From positions 124,001 through 188,000 of the forward strand of contig NZ_VHIP01000003.1 of NCBI RefSeq assembly GCF_006494365.1: a stretch of DNA of 64,000 nucleotides, in the 5' to 3' direction. The position numbers were made by a program, and so were the translations under genes. Shown piece by piece: positions 9,205 to 17,369 of the stretch. A model generated the notes under the pieces. The model searched no databases, was not told the DNA's origin, and saw nothing but the letters and a program-made list of their open reading frames with translations. Positions within the stretch are counted from its first letter, which is position 1; each line of letters begins with the position of its first letter. The stretch is from Aestuariibacter sp. GS-14. Its GTDB lineage: Bacteria > Pseudomonadota > Gammaproteobacteria > Enterobacterales > Alteromonadaceae.

Positions 9205-10752
9205 ATGAATACGACGACTTCGAAAACCCGGGTGGTGATTGTTGGCGGTGGCACGGCGGGGTGGCTTACTGCTGGTATTATTGCCGCACATAACCCATTG
9301 TTGGGTGAGCACAGCACAACCGACGTAATATTGCTTGAATCCCCGGATGTGAAAAATCTCGGCGTAGGCGAGGGCACCTGGCCCACCATGCGCGATACAC
9401 TTAAAAAAATCGGCTTGTCTGAGCGCGAATTTTTAACCTGTTGTGATGCCAGTTTTAAACAGGCATCGAAATTTGTGGGCTGGCGCGACAGCGCATCGCA
9501 TCATTATTATCATCCGTTTACCGCACCGGCTGGCTATGGTGTGGTTAGCCTGGCCGATGCCTGGATTGCTGCGGGATCGCCGAACGATTTTGAATCCTGG
9601 GTGAGCGCGCAGGGGCATGCCTGCGAACGCTATTTATCGCCCAAGCTGTCTCAATTACCCGAGTTTGCGTTTACCTATAATTATGGTTATCACCTGAATG
9701 CCGGTAAGTTTGTTGCCATGCTGCAGGCGCACTGTACCGAAAAACTGGGCGTGATCTACCGACAAGGACACGTTGCTCAAATAGAGAGTCACGACAATGG
9801 CGCTATTCAGGCGTTAGTGCTGGAAGACGGTAGCCGTGTTAATGGCGATTTCTTCATTGATTGCAGTGGCTTTGCCGCCGTACTGATGGGTAAACACTAC
9901 CAGATCCCCTTTGTGTCGCAACGCGCTGTACTGTTTAACGATACCGCGATAGCGGCACAGGTTCATCATGCCGATGAACAATCACCCATCGCATCAGCAA
10001 CAGTGGCGACAGCACAGGAATATGGCTGGATCTGGGATATTGCACTGCAGAGTCGACGGGGTATTGGGCATGTGTTTGCCAGTGAGTTTTGCACTACTGA
10101 GCAGGCAGAACACACGCTTCGCAATTACATTGCGAATGATGTGAACCTGTGTCAGGAGGATATTGCTACCCGGGTGATACGTTTCGATCCCGGTCATCGA
10201 AAATATTTCTGGCATCACAACTGTGTGGCGATTGGCGTGTCTGCTGGGTTCGTTGAACCGCTGGAAGCAACGGCTTTGGTACTGATAGAAAAGTCAGCGC
10301 AGTGGATTGCAGAACAATTACCCAGAACCCCGGCAGCCATGCAAGTACTTGCGAAGCGTTTTAATCAGTTAACCAATAGTCGCTGGCAAGAGATCATCGA
10401 CTTTATAAAGCTGCATTATGTGTTGTCAGATCGCACGGATTCTCCTTATTGGCGCTCTCATCAACATCACGAAAGCTGGACAGAATCGTTAAGCGATTCG
10501 CTTCAGCTATGGCTAAGTCAGCCTCCCGGCTTATATGAAACCAATAACCGTCAGGAATTGTTTTCCTCGGCCAGTAAACAGTTTGTGTTATTTGGCATGG
10601 GCTTTCGGGCGGAACAATGGCAGTCATCGGGTTTGTTAGCCCGTCACCAACCGCTGCTCGACCGGTTCAGACAGGAAATTCAGCAGCAGGTTAACCGCGT
10701 GAACACGCAACTGTTGACCAATCGGGAATATCTGCAAAAATTGAGGCGTTAA
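9205..10752 (+). CDS. Second flavin-dependent halogenase homologue, WxWxIP motif altered
   Basis: 515 residues, starting 3 bases after the preceding stop, so surely co-transcribed. FAD motif GGGTAGW (residues 14-20), GVGEGTWPTM at 53-62, a lysine at 85 (ASFKQASKF) and a glutamate at 354 (FVEPLEATA) fit the family. The signature reads W275-I-W277-D-I279-A280: the proline is alanine. It may be a halogenase with different substrate channelling, a flavin hydroxylase, or an accessory subunit of its neighbour. It differs enough from the first homologue that a recent duplication is unlikely. Function beyond flavin binding is uncertain. Confidence 0.83.
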   Translation: MNTTTSKTRVVIVGGGTAGWLTAGIIAAHNPLLGEHSTTDVILLESPDVKNLGVGEGTWPTMRDTLKKIGLSEREFLTCCDASFKQASKFVGWRDSASHHYYHPFTAPAGYGVVSLADAWIAAGSPNDFESWVSAQGHACERYLSPKLSQLPEFAFTYNYGYHLNAGKFVAMLQAHCTEKLGVIYRQGHVAQIESHDNGAIQALVLEDGSRVNGDFFIDCSGFAAVLMGKHYQIPFVSQRAVLFNDTAIAAQVHHADEQSPIASATVATAQEYGWIWDIALQSRRGIGHVFASEFCTTEQAEHTLRNYIANDVNLCQEDIATRVIRFDPGHRKYFWHHNCVAIGVSAGFVEPLEATALVLIEKSAQWIAEQLPRTPAAMQVLAKRFNQLTNSRWQEIIDFIKLHYVLSDRTDSPYWRSHQHHESWTESLSDSLQLWLSQPPGLYETNNRQELFSSASKQFVLFGMGFRAEQWQSSGLLARHQPLLDRFRQEIQQQVNRVNTQLLTNREYLQKLRR

Positions 10753-10773
10753 TTCAGCCACAGGGACGATAAC

Positions 10774-11091
10774 ATGAACCGTTCTTTTCAACTGTTGCAA
10801 TACGCGTTGGTTGGGATAAGTGCACTTGCATTGTGTTTTGCACTGTTCTGCTGGAATGAAGCACGCAAAGAGGTAGTGTATCTGTGCGGCAATTTTACCT
10901 CGGGTGTTACACATAAAAGTGTGATGAAACAACTTGCCACCGCAAATTTTTTGGATGTTACGTTAACCAACACCGAGTATGGTGCGAGGATCATTTCAGA
11001 CAGCGCGGTAAGTTTGCGGATGTATCGGTGTAATATCGACATAGACACTGACGGCGAAGTGATCACCGCCAGTGTGAGTGGCTGGTTTTAG
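10774..11091 (+). CDS. Small membrane-anchored protein of unknown function
   Basis: 105 residues with a good ribosome-binding site (AGGGA before the ATG). Residues 8-27 form one hydrophobic segment (anchor or uncleaved signal), followed by a soluble domain of about 75 residues with two cysteines (YLCGNFTSGVT and MYRCNIDID) that could form a disulfide in the periplasm. It follows the second halogenase gene by 21 bases on the same strand, so it is probably the last gene of the operon. I do not recognise the family. Confidence 0.6.
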   Translation: MNRSFQLLQYALVGISALALCFALFCWNEARKEVVYLCGNFTSGVTHKSVMKQLATANFLDVTLTNTEYGARIISDSAVSLRMYRCNIDIDTDGEVITASVSGWF

Positions 11092-11107
11092 CCGGTTTTT
11101 TGCTTGG

Positions 11108-12430
11108 TTAGTGGCAGCAACTGCCTGCTGCTGGTTTGGCAAACCGATGTTGCAGTGCTTGCCAGCCATTTCTCATCATTAAACCAAACAGCAACATGGC
11201 GCAAAGGGCATAGATTGCTGAAATATCACCGTGATCATGGCCGCCCTGCGCGAGTGGAATCAACGACGTTAAATCCAGTGTCTTAATAACAATATTTAAT
11301 AGGTATCCCAACAAAATACTGGCACTCACCACACTGAACAGATACAGCACTAATGTGCGTTTACCCATTTCCTTGGCAATCATGCCCATCGTTGAGATAT
11401 TTGTGGCCGGCCCGGCTAACAGAAATACCAGTACCGCACCCGGTGACAAGCCTGCACTTAAGAATCCTACTGCTACAGGAGTTGAAGCGGTGGCGCAGAT
11501 GTACATGGGAATACCTATGACTGCCATTACCAGCATCGCTACAAAGCCATCGCCCCATTGGGTAAGAAACTGGTGTGGAACCCAGGTTTGTATTGCAGCA
11601 GCCAGCGATAAGCCTATCAGTAACCACAGGGTTAAGTCGTTGAGTAATTTAACCGATGAGAATTGCCAGATTGCCTGAATTTTTGCGCCAATGCCCGGGG
11701 CAGATTGTGTTTTTTCATCATTTTGAGTGTTGCTGGGAGTACTGCAACATGAAGACGCATTTTTAACCTGGTTTGATTTAGATCCGCAGCATGATTCGGC
11801 GGGCTCTGTTGGCGCTGGCGCAGGTATAGGCTCAGCACTGCAACAGCTGGTTGCCGTTGTAACTGGCTCAACTGTTTGCACAGACGCTGAGCTGCAGCAC
11901 GACGCTACTGGCTCAGGTGTTGGCGCCGATGTTAGCGAAGTTGAACTGCAACAAGAGGCACTGGCAGCCGGTACCGATGAATCTTGCGTATCCTTTTGAT
12001 CATGGTTTACGGTTTCTGGTGTATCAAACCACTTAACCATTAAACCGGCATAAATGGCGCTACTGATCGCGGCGATAGGGCGTACAACAGCAAACACCGG
12101 CCCTAATAAAGCGTAAGACACTGATACCGAATCCACCCCGGTTTCAGGCGTCGCAACTAAAAAAGACACGGTAGCGGGTTTTGATGCTCCGCTTCTGCGT
12201 AGCCCCAGAGCGGCGGGGATCACGCCACATGAGCAAAGTGGCAGCGGCGCGCCAATGATAGCCGCTTTGCCGATGGCACTGGCACTAGCATTCCCCATGT
12301 GCTTTTTGAGAATATCCACCGGCACCAGCTCATGCATAATGCCAGCAATCAGCAAGCCTAATAACAACCAGGGGGCTGATTCCATAAACAGCACAGCAAA
12401 GTTCTCGAACAAGGCAGTTAATTCATTCAT
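11108..12430 (-). CDS. ArsP/SO_0444-type permease, probable metal efflux transporter with cysteine-pair linker
   Basis: About 440 residues. The ATG at 12430 overlaps the MerR stop codon (ATGA), so the genes are translationally coupled; the upstream TTG is rejected. Two blocks of membrane helices (residues about 10-135 and 255-425) resemble PF03773 permeases, with PLPLCSCGVIP at 63-72 in the first block. Between them lies a soluble, Pro/Ala/Ser-rich linker with Cys-Cys pairs at 160, 178, 196, 214 and 228; the protein ends in SCCH. Shewanella-type homologues are called Cu/Zn efflux transporters. With a zinc-type MerR regulator upstream, Zn(II) or Cd(II) export is the likeliest role, the cysteine pairs probably capturing metal in the cytoplasm. 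Confidence 0.8.
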   Translation of the reverse strand: MNELTALFENFAVLFMESAPWLLLGLLIAGIMHELVPVDILKKHMGNASASAIGKAAIIGAPLPLCSCGVIPAALGLRRSGASKPATVSFLVATPETGVDSVSVSYALLGPVFAVVRPIAAISSAIYAGLMVKWFDTPETVNHDQKDTQDSSVPAASASCCSSTSLTSAPTPEPVASCCSSASVQTVEPVTTATSCCSAEPIPAPAPTEPAESCCGSKSNQVKNASSCCSTPSNTQNDEKTQSAPGIGAKIQAIWQFSSVKLLNDLTLWLLIGLSLAAAIQTWVPHQFLTQWGDGFVAMLVMAVIGIPMYICATASTPVAVGFLSAGLSPGAVLVFLLAGPATNISTMGMIAKEMGKRTLVLYLFSVVSASILLGYLLNIVIKTLDLTSLIPLAQGGHDHGDISAIYALCAMLLFGLMMRNGWQALQHRFAKPAAGSCCH

Positions 12431-12852
12431 AACGGGTCCACCGTATCCAGGGTTTGTAATATTGAACAATGCGCGGCACTCTCGTTGCCGCCGCAACACA
12501 CTTGATGCAATGCCTGCAAGGCATCGCGAATTCTTACCAATTCGGCAATTTTTTCGTTAACTTCACGCATTTTGTCGGCAGTGTATTGTTTCACTTCTTC
12601 GCAGGTATGGTCGTCGGGTTGTAGTTTTAGTGCCAGCAGCTCATGGATTTCTCCAAGGGTAAAGCCAACGCGTTTGGCACGTTGAACAAACCTGAGTGTA
12701 GTGACATCAGCTTTCGAATACAGGCGATAGCCTGACTCACTGCGCTGGTCAGGCGTGATAAGACCCTTACTTTCGTAAAAGCGAATCGTGTCTACTGAGA
12801 GCCCGGTTATTTTGGCCAGTTGGCCGATTTTGTAGCTGTTTTGTGTTTTCAT
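12427..12852 (-). CDS. ZntR-like MerR-family metal-responsive activator
   Basis: 141 residues from the ATG at 12852 (MKTQNSYKIGQLAKITG). The N-terminal MerR helix-turn-helix (residues 7-26) and arginine-rich wing (GYRLY) bind the operator; a long coiled-coil helix follows. Metal ligands match E. coli ZntR: Cys84 in HTCEEV (ZntR Cys79), Cys119-Cys120, and Cys129 in AHCSILQ (ZntR Cys124). The residue aligned with ZntR His119 is Glu, but a histidine stands beside Cys129. It should activate its own operon with the downstream permease when zinc or a similar ion is high, by distorting the long promoter spacer. Confidence 0.87.
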   Translation of the reverse strand: MKTQNSYKIGQLAKITGLSVDTIRFYESKGLITPDQRSESGYRLYSKADVTTLRFVQRAKRVGFTLGEIHELLALKLQPDDHTCEEVKQYTADKMREVNEKIAELVRIRDALQALHQVCCGGNESAAHCSILQTLDTVDPL

Positions 12853-12858
12853 GTTCGT

Positions 12859-12890
12859 AGTGTAAACCCTGGAGTTAACTCCAGAGTCAA
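12859..12890 (-). promoter_or_regulatory. MerR-type promoter/operator with 20-bp spacer and perfect 16-bp palindrome
   Basis: On the minus strand TTGACT (12890-12885) and TACACT (12864-12859) are 20 bp apart, the overlong spacing typical of MerR-family promoters. The spacer contains the palindrome CTGGAGTTAACTCCAG (12869-12884), nearly the E. coli ZntR operator. Transcription would start close to 12852, the A of the regulator ATG, so the mRNA would be leaderless or nearly so. Confidence 0.85.
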
Positions 12891-13063
12891 GCATAGCCCA
12901 AGGCTTTTTTTGAAGAAAGCCCACAAGGTAAATTTCACATGTAAATCAAATCAGCAAAAATGTGGGCTGCCCCATTGAATCAGTGGCGTGTTACAACATC
13001 TGTCACATAAAGTGTCAGCAAGATACGGCGCTCATAAGGCGAATCAGGGAGTACTCAATCGCT

Positions 13064-14092
13064 ATGAACAACGGGTTACTTAACATTGTTATCAGCACAA
13101 CGTGTGCCGCTGCGCTGCTTTCGTGTAGCACACGTACAATTGAAAATGCCACCATTCAACAAAACGCGGTGGCAACGCAAGCGCCAAAGCCTTTATATCA
13201 GGATCCGGTTTACGATGGCGCGGCGGACCCTTCAATTGTATGGGACGCGCAAGCTCAGCGCTGGCTAATGTTCTACACCAATCGCCGGGCCAATGTAGCA
13301 GGCTTAAATGGGGTGGAGTGGGTACACGGCACACCCATTGGCATTGCCAGTTCAAACAATGGTCGTGAATGGCATTACTTACAGGATGCCTCGTTCAGTG
13401 GTAACAACATTCCGCCTACGTTGTGGGCACCGGATGTATTTGTACACGACAATCAATATCATATGTTTTTAACACTGGTACCAGGCATTTTTGATAACTG
13501 GTCTCATCCGCGCACCATTGCCCATTACACCAGCGAAAATTTGCTGGACTGGGTTTATCAGTCACAATTAAATCTGAATACTAACAAGGTGATTGATGCT
13601 GATGTGATAGTGAAGCCAAATGGTGGTTTTCGTTTGTTTTATAACGACGAACCTGATGGTAAGTCAATTTACTACGCTGATAGTGAAGACTTATATCACT
13701 GGCAGGATCAAGGCAAAGCGGCGTTAACCAGTCGAGGAGAAGGGCCGGTCGTATTTTACTGGCAGGGCTGGTATTGGATGATTATCGATGCGTGGCGCGG
13801 ATTATCGGTTTATCGCTCCGCAGATTTAACTAGCTGGCAACAACAAACAGCGTATTTACTGAGCGAGCCGGGCACTGGAGAGCAGGATGGGGTTATCGGC
13901 CAGCATCCCGATGTCGTAGTACAGGATAACAAAGCGTATTTGTTTTACTTTACCCATCCGGGTAAAACAGCGGCAAATAAAGGCATCGATAATGAGAGTA
14001 CGCGACGCAGTGTTATTCAGGTGAGTGAACTCACATTTGACGGAGAATGGCTACAGACTAACCGGGATCAGCCTGTAGATATTAACTGGTAA
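13064..14092 (+). CDS. GH43-like five-bladed propeller glycosidase, lipoprotein
   Basis: About 342 residues from the ATG at 13064, which gives a lipoprotein signal (ALLS-Cys21); the in-frame start at 12962 would add an unlikely extension. The mature protein looks like a GH43/GH117-type beta-propeller: ADPSIVWD (Asp55, candidate general base), repeated aromatic blades such as PDVFVHDNQYHMF, KVIDADVIVKPNGG (candidate pKa-modulating Asp) and SRGEGPVVFYW (candidate acid Glu). It would cut plant or algal oligosaccharides at the cell envelope. Exact family and substrate cannot be fixed from sequence by eye. It may serve the same nutrient programme as the upstream TonB receptor, but no operon link is seen. 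Confidence 0.7.
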   Translation: MNNGLLNIVISTTCAAALLSCSTRTIENATIQQNAVATQAPKPLYQDPVYDGAADPSIVWDAQAQRWLMFYTNRRANVAGLNGVEWVHGTPIGIASSNNGREWHYLQDASFSGNNIPPTLWAPDVFVHDNQYHMFLTLVPGIFDNWSHPRTIAHYTSENLLDWVYQSQLNLNTNKVIDADVIVKPNGGFRLFYNDEPDGKSIYYADSEDLYHWQDQGKAALTSRGEGPVVFYWQGWYWMIIDAWRGLSVYRSADLTSWQQQTAYLLSEPGTGEQDGVIGQHPDVVVQDNKAYLFYFTHPGKTAANKGIDNESTRRSVIQVSELTFDGEWLQTNRDQPVDINW

Positions 14093-14093
14093 A

Positions 14094-14111
14094 GGGCTGC
14101 AAATGCAGCCC
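14094..14111. terminator. Hairpin between convergent GH43-like and M2 peptidase genes
   Basis: GGGCTGC (14094-14100) pairs with GCAGCCC (14105-14111) across an AAAT loop, directly after the upstream stop codon. The T-run is missing on both sides, so efficiency is uncertain. Confidence 0.45.
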
Positions 14112-14125
14112 AATTCAACACCGTA

Positions 14126-15955
14126 TTACCAACCGCACTGACGATCTTTATTTTGCTCATCCAGCCAGGTTTTCAATGGCGCAAAATACGCTTCAATGGT
14201 ACTGGCGTCCATATTAGGTGAACCCGTAATGGTAGCCAGTGCATCCTGCCACGGACGGCTCTGACCCATTTCCAGCATTTCGTTCAACGCTTTACCCGCT
14301 TCTTCACTGCCGTAAATCGAACAACGGTTTAGCGGACCTTCATCACCGGCGATGTCGCATAACGCTTTGTGGAACTGGAACTGCAGAATGTGCGCCAGGA
14401 AATAGCGGGTATAAGGCACGTTGGCTGGAACGTGGTATTTTGCTCCCGGATCAAACGCATTCGCATCGCGGGCAACGGGTGCCATTACACCCTGGTATTT
14501 CTCACGTAACTCCCACCACAGTTTGTTGTAATCATCAGGACCTACTTCACCCGCCATCACTTTCCAGCGCCACTGATCAACCATTAATCCAAACGGAATA
14601 AAGGCAATTTTATCCAGTGCAACCTGCAACAACATGCCGATATCATTTGATGGATCCGGGATCTCGTCAATCAGGCCAATTTGCTTTAAATACTTAGGTG
14701 TTATGGATAACGCAATGGTATCACCAATGGCTTCGTGGAAACCGTCGTTGGCTGAACCCTGATACAGGTAAGGTTGCTGATTATAGGCGCGCTGATAATA
14801 GTTGTGGCCCAGCTCGTGGTGAATTACGTTGAATTCTTCACCGGTAATTTGAATACACATTTTAATGCGTAAATCGTCTACATTATCGACATCCCAAGCG
14901 GAAGCGTGGCACTGCACTTCGCGATCAGCAGGTTTGCTGAATTGTGAGTTCGTCCAGAATGAGTCTGGTAGCTTTTCAAACCCTAAAGATGAAAAGAATG
15001 ACTCGGCTTGTTTTACCATCTTTATTTCATCATAACCCTGTTCGCGCAAGGCAGTGGTAACATCAGGTACCTGCATCGGCGTATCGGGTTTTACGATATC
15101 GTAAATGTTACCCCAGGATTGCGCCCACATGTTGCCCAGCAAGTGAGCTGGAATGGGTTTATTTTGTGGTACTACGTCTTCACCATAGAATTCACCTAAT
15201 TCAGCGCGAACGTGGCAGTGCAAAGCATCGTATAGCGGTTTTACCTGACCCCACAGGCGGTCAAGTTCAACGGGAAAGTCGTCGGCAGGCATATCGTACT
15301 TGCTGCGCCATAACTCACTTACGTTGGCAAAACCGAGTTCTTTGGCACCTTCGTTAGCAATCGCAACCTGTTCTTCATAGAGAGGCTTCATAGGCACAGA
15401 CACATCACGCCAGCCTTTCCAGTACTCTAACAGTAAATCAGCATTGCGTTCTGTAGCCATGGCAGAACTCATTTCTACCAGGCTTATACAGTCGTTTTCG
15501 CTGCGACAATATTTGCCTTTACCGTACATGCCATCCAATTCCGAACCAATTTGTGCTAATCGCTCTGACTTTGTAGGATCCGCGGGGGGCGGCATGGTCA
15601 GGCCGCCACGCATCAGGTCCAACTTGCGGCGTAAATCCGCATCCGCTTCTACGTGATTATAATCGGCAGCTTGTTTTGCCAGTTCTGCGGCCCGGTTACT
15701 GTAAAGCTCAGACAGGTAGGCGTTAACTGCGGCGGTATCGTCATTAATGTTGGTGGCATATACCCAGGCTGCCTTAGCCGCAGGAACAGACATCTTGGCC
15801 ATTTCACGCTGTGATGCGTCAACAAAGGCTTGTGCATCTTGCACTGTATAAAGTTTATCTGATGGTTTTGTTTGTACATTGTCAGGTGCTGGCTGACAAC
15901 CAGCCAACACACTTGCCACACCGGCGGCAACCAGTGTAAAGGAGATCGCTTTCAT
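14126..15955 (-). CDS. M2-family peptidyl-dipeptidase (ACE-like), lipoprotein
   Basis: 609 residues, the usual size of a single-domain bacterial ACE homologue. The N terminus has a lipobox (SVLAG-Cys19). The zinc site is HHELGHNYY near residue 378 (HExxH), with the third ligand expected in the downstream NDGFHEAIGDT, as in angiotensin-converting enzyme. It removes C-terminal dipeptides from oligopeptides, probably in the periplasm for peptide nutrition. It stands alone on the minus strand with its own promoter region upstream. Confidence 0.92.
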   Translation of the reverse strand: MKAISFTLVAAGVASVLAGCQPAPDNVQTKPSDKLYTVQDAQAFVDASQREMAKMSVPAAKAAWVYATNINDDTAAVNAYLSELYSNRAAELAKQAADYNHVEADADLRRKLDLMRGGLTMPPPADPTKSERLAQIGSELDGMYGKGKYCRSENDCISLVEMSSAMATERNADLLLEYWKGWRDVSVPMKPLYEEQVAIANEGAKELGFANVSELWRSKYDMPADDFPVELDRLWGQVKPLYDALHCHVRAELGEFYGEDVVPQNKPIPAHLLGNMWAQSWGNIYDIVKPDTPMQVPDVTTALREQGYDEIKMVKQAESFFSSLGFEKLPDSFWTNSQFSKPADREVQCHASAWDVDNVDDLRIKMCIQITGEEFNVIHHELGHNYYQRAYNQQPYLYQGSANDGFHEAIGDTIALSITPKYLKQIGLIDEIPDPSNDIGMLLQVALDKIAFIPFGLMVDQWRWKVMAGEVGPDDYNKLWWELREKYQGVMAPVARDANAFDPGAKYHVPANVPYTRYFLAHILQFQFHKALCDIAGDEGPLNRCSIYGSEEAGKALNEMLEMGQSRPWQDALATITGSPNMDASTIEAYFAPLKTWLDEQNKDRQCGW

Positions 15956-16209
15956 GTTGATTCTCTCGTTAGTTATTATTATTGCGGTATTAGTTACACC
16001 AACTGGCTACAAGCAACCGTTATCGTGGGATGCGAAAACTGATGATTTCTGCTTGTCATTAGTGTACTGAGGTTGATTAAACAGCAAACTGTTTTCAACC
16101 CGCGAATACGTTACCGCATTACCCGTATTGGTTCACGCTGGATACACTGTAATACGCGGGGCAAATAAATCAAGCGTGCAGAAGGCTGATAACCCTGGCG
16201 TATTAAGCT

Positions 16210-16683
16210 TTACAGGCGCTTAAGGCAACATTGTTTATATTTTTTTCCGCTGTTGCAAAAGCAGGGATCATTTCGGCCAGTAGAAAGCTTGCCGGTATCT
16301 TGGTGGAGTAATCCGGTTACATAACGCCAGCATCCATTTTCTTTTATAAAATCACTGGTTTCATGGAGTACGTAACATTGTTTTGAAATAGCGTAATAGG
16401 CGGAGAAATCAACCTGTTCAGGCCCCAGCCCATCTCTAGCGTGAATTGTCAGATGTAGCCATGTTTGTTCATCTGCGTGCTCCGCTAGCATAGCTTCAGT
16501 TAAGGTGCTTCTGGTTTTTTCAGCATAGGTATTAAGAATGTACGGCCAGTTTTGTAAACAATAAGCTGAATATCGCGAGCGCATTAACGCCTCGGGCGTA
16601 GGCGCATGATGAGTCCCCATATGATAGGGCTTACAACAATGTTCGTAAGACTGTCCACTGCAACAGAAACAGTTGTCTGCCAT
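16210..16683 (-). CDS. ychJ: YchJ-family protein with two SEC-C-type zinc motifs
   Basis: 157 residues. The start at 16683 is supported by GGGAGA upstream; the longer frame to 16740 has no such site. The N terminus (CFCCSGQSYEHCC) and the C terminus (NDPCFCNSGKKYKQCC) each carry a SEC-C-like zinc knuckle, and the middle (TPEALMRSRYSAYCLQNWPY) is the NTF2-like YchJ domain. The family is widespread in gammaproteobacteria (UPF0225) and its function is not established; the zinc motif resembles the SecB/ribosome-contacting tail of SecA. Confidence 0.88.
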   Translation of the reverse strand: MADNCFCCSGQSYEHCCKPYHMGTHHAPTPEALMRSRYSAYCLQNWPYILNTYAEKTRSTLTEAMLAEHADEQTWLHLTIHARDGLGPEQVDFSAYYAISKQCYVLHETSDFIKENGCWRYVTGLLHQDTGKLSTGRNDPCFCNSGKKYKQCCLKRL

Positions 16684-16787
16684 TTTTTTCTCCCAAAGTG
16701 TAGATTGAATGGAAGTGTAATCGCAGTGGCTAACTGGCAAAAGTAGTTTGTTAATTTAAGATGTTGGTCGAGTTTGCTGGTGCCAGA

Positions 16788-17147
16788 TTACCAGGGGCCT
16801 TGTAATACATTGCTTGCCTTTGCACCAGCTTGTTTATCATTTACTGACAAACCAATGAGTGACACTGAATACTGGTCGCACAATTGTTTGATCAGTACTT
16901 GCTCGTGTTGTGGTAAAGACAGGTCTTCCACATAAATAGTGCTGCATTGACCACTGGTAATCAGTTTTCGAATCCATTGAGGAACCATTTCTTCATTGGG
17001 TTTTTGTATGCGGATAGCATGATCAATGCTTTTATTAAACGCCAGTGACGAAGACAACAGGTAACTCCAGCCTTTGTGAGAAGCTGCGCGCAGGTTAGCA
17101 GAGACCGGAAACTCAATAATGTTATGTAATTGGGTGACTGTTGCCAT
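16788..17147 (-). CDS. SulA-like SOS cell-division inhibitor
   Basis: 119 residues with GAGG before the ATG. It is shorter than E. coli SulA (169), but the core resembles it: a basic amphipathic segment, then EEMVPQWIRKLITSGQCSTI aligning in pattern with the SulA region VESMVRALRTGNYSVV, followed by a helix rich in Glu/His (SLPQHEQVLIKQL) and a strand. SulA binds FtsZ and stops septum formation during DNA damage. The upstream LexA-like boxes strongly support an SOS role. Sequence identity is low, so the assignment rests on pattern plus regulation. Confidence 0.62.
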   Translation of the reverse strand: MATVTQLHNIIEFPVSANLRAASHKGWSYLLSSSLAFNKSIDHAIRIQKPNEEMVPQWIRKLITSGQCSTIYVEDLSLPQHEQVLIKQLCDQYSVSLIGLSVNDKQAGAKASNVLQGPW

Positions 17148-17183
17148 GTTGTTGCCTCGTTTAAAGTGATGTCTGTTTATACA

Positions 17184-17220
17184 GTGTATGGATATACAGT
17201 AGTACTGTATAAAACAACAT
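17184..17220 (-). promoter_or_regulatory. Tandem LexA-like boxes upstream of the sulA-like gene
   Basis: GTGTATGGATATACAG (17184-17199) matches CTGT-N8-ACAG at seven of eight fixed positions, and CTGTATAAAACAACAT (17205-17220) also at seven of eight. They lie 37-73 bases upstream of the ATG. The same paired arrangement occurs before the gene at 52262. Confidence 0.65.
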
Positions 17221-17369
17221 GCAAGTGTTTTTTGTATTTTTTTTATGCGTTTTATATCACTTGTTGGCAGTGGTCAGAGCAAAATGCGGACAACATCACA
17301 CTTTTCCACGCTTTCAGGCAGTCATACCAAATGGAACAAAATTCAAAAGGTGAAGGTAAAAGTCTAACG

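Noticed and set aside
12962-13063. Upstream start for the GH43-like gene
   Set aside because: The extension would place 34 residues before the lipoprotein signal, which must be N-terminal.
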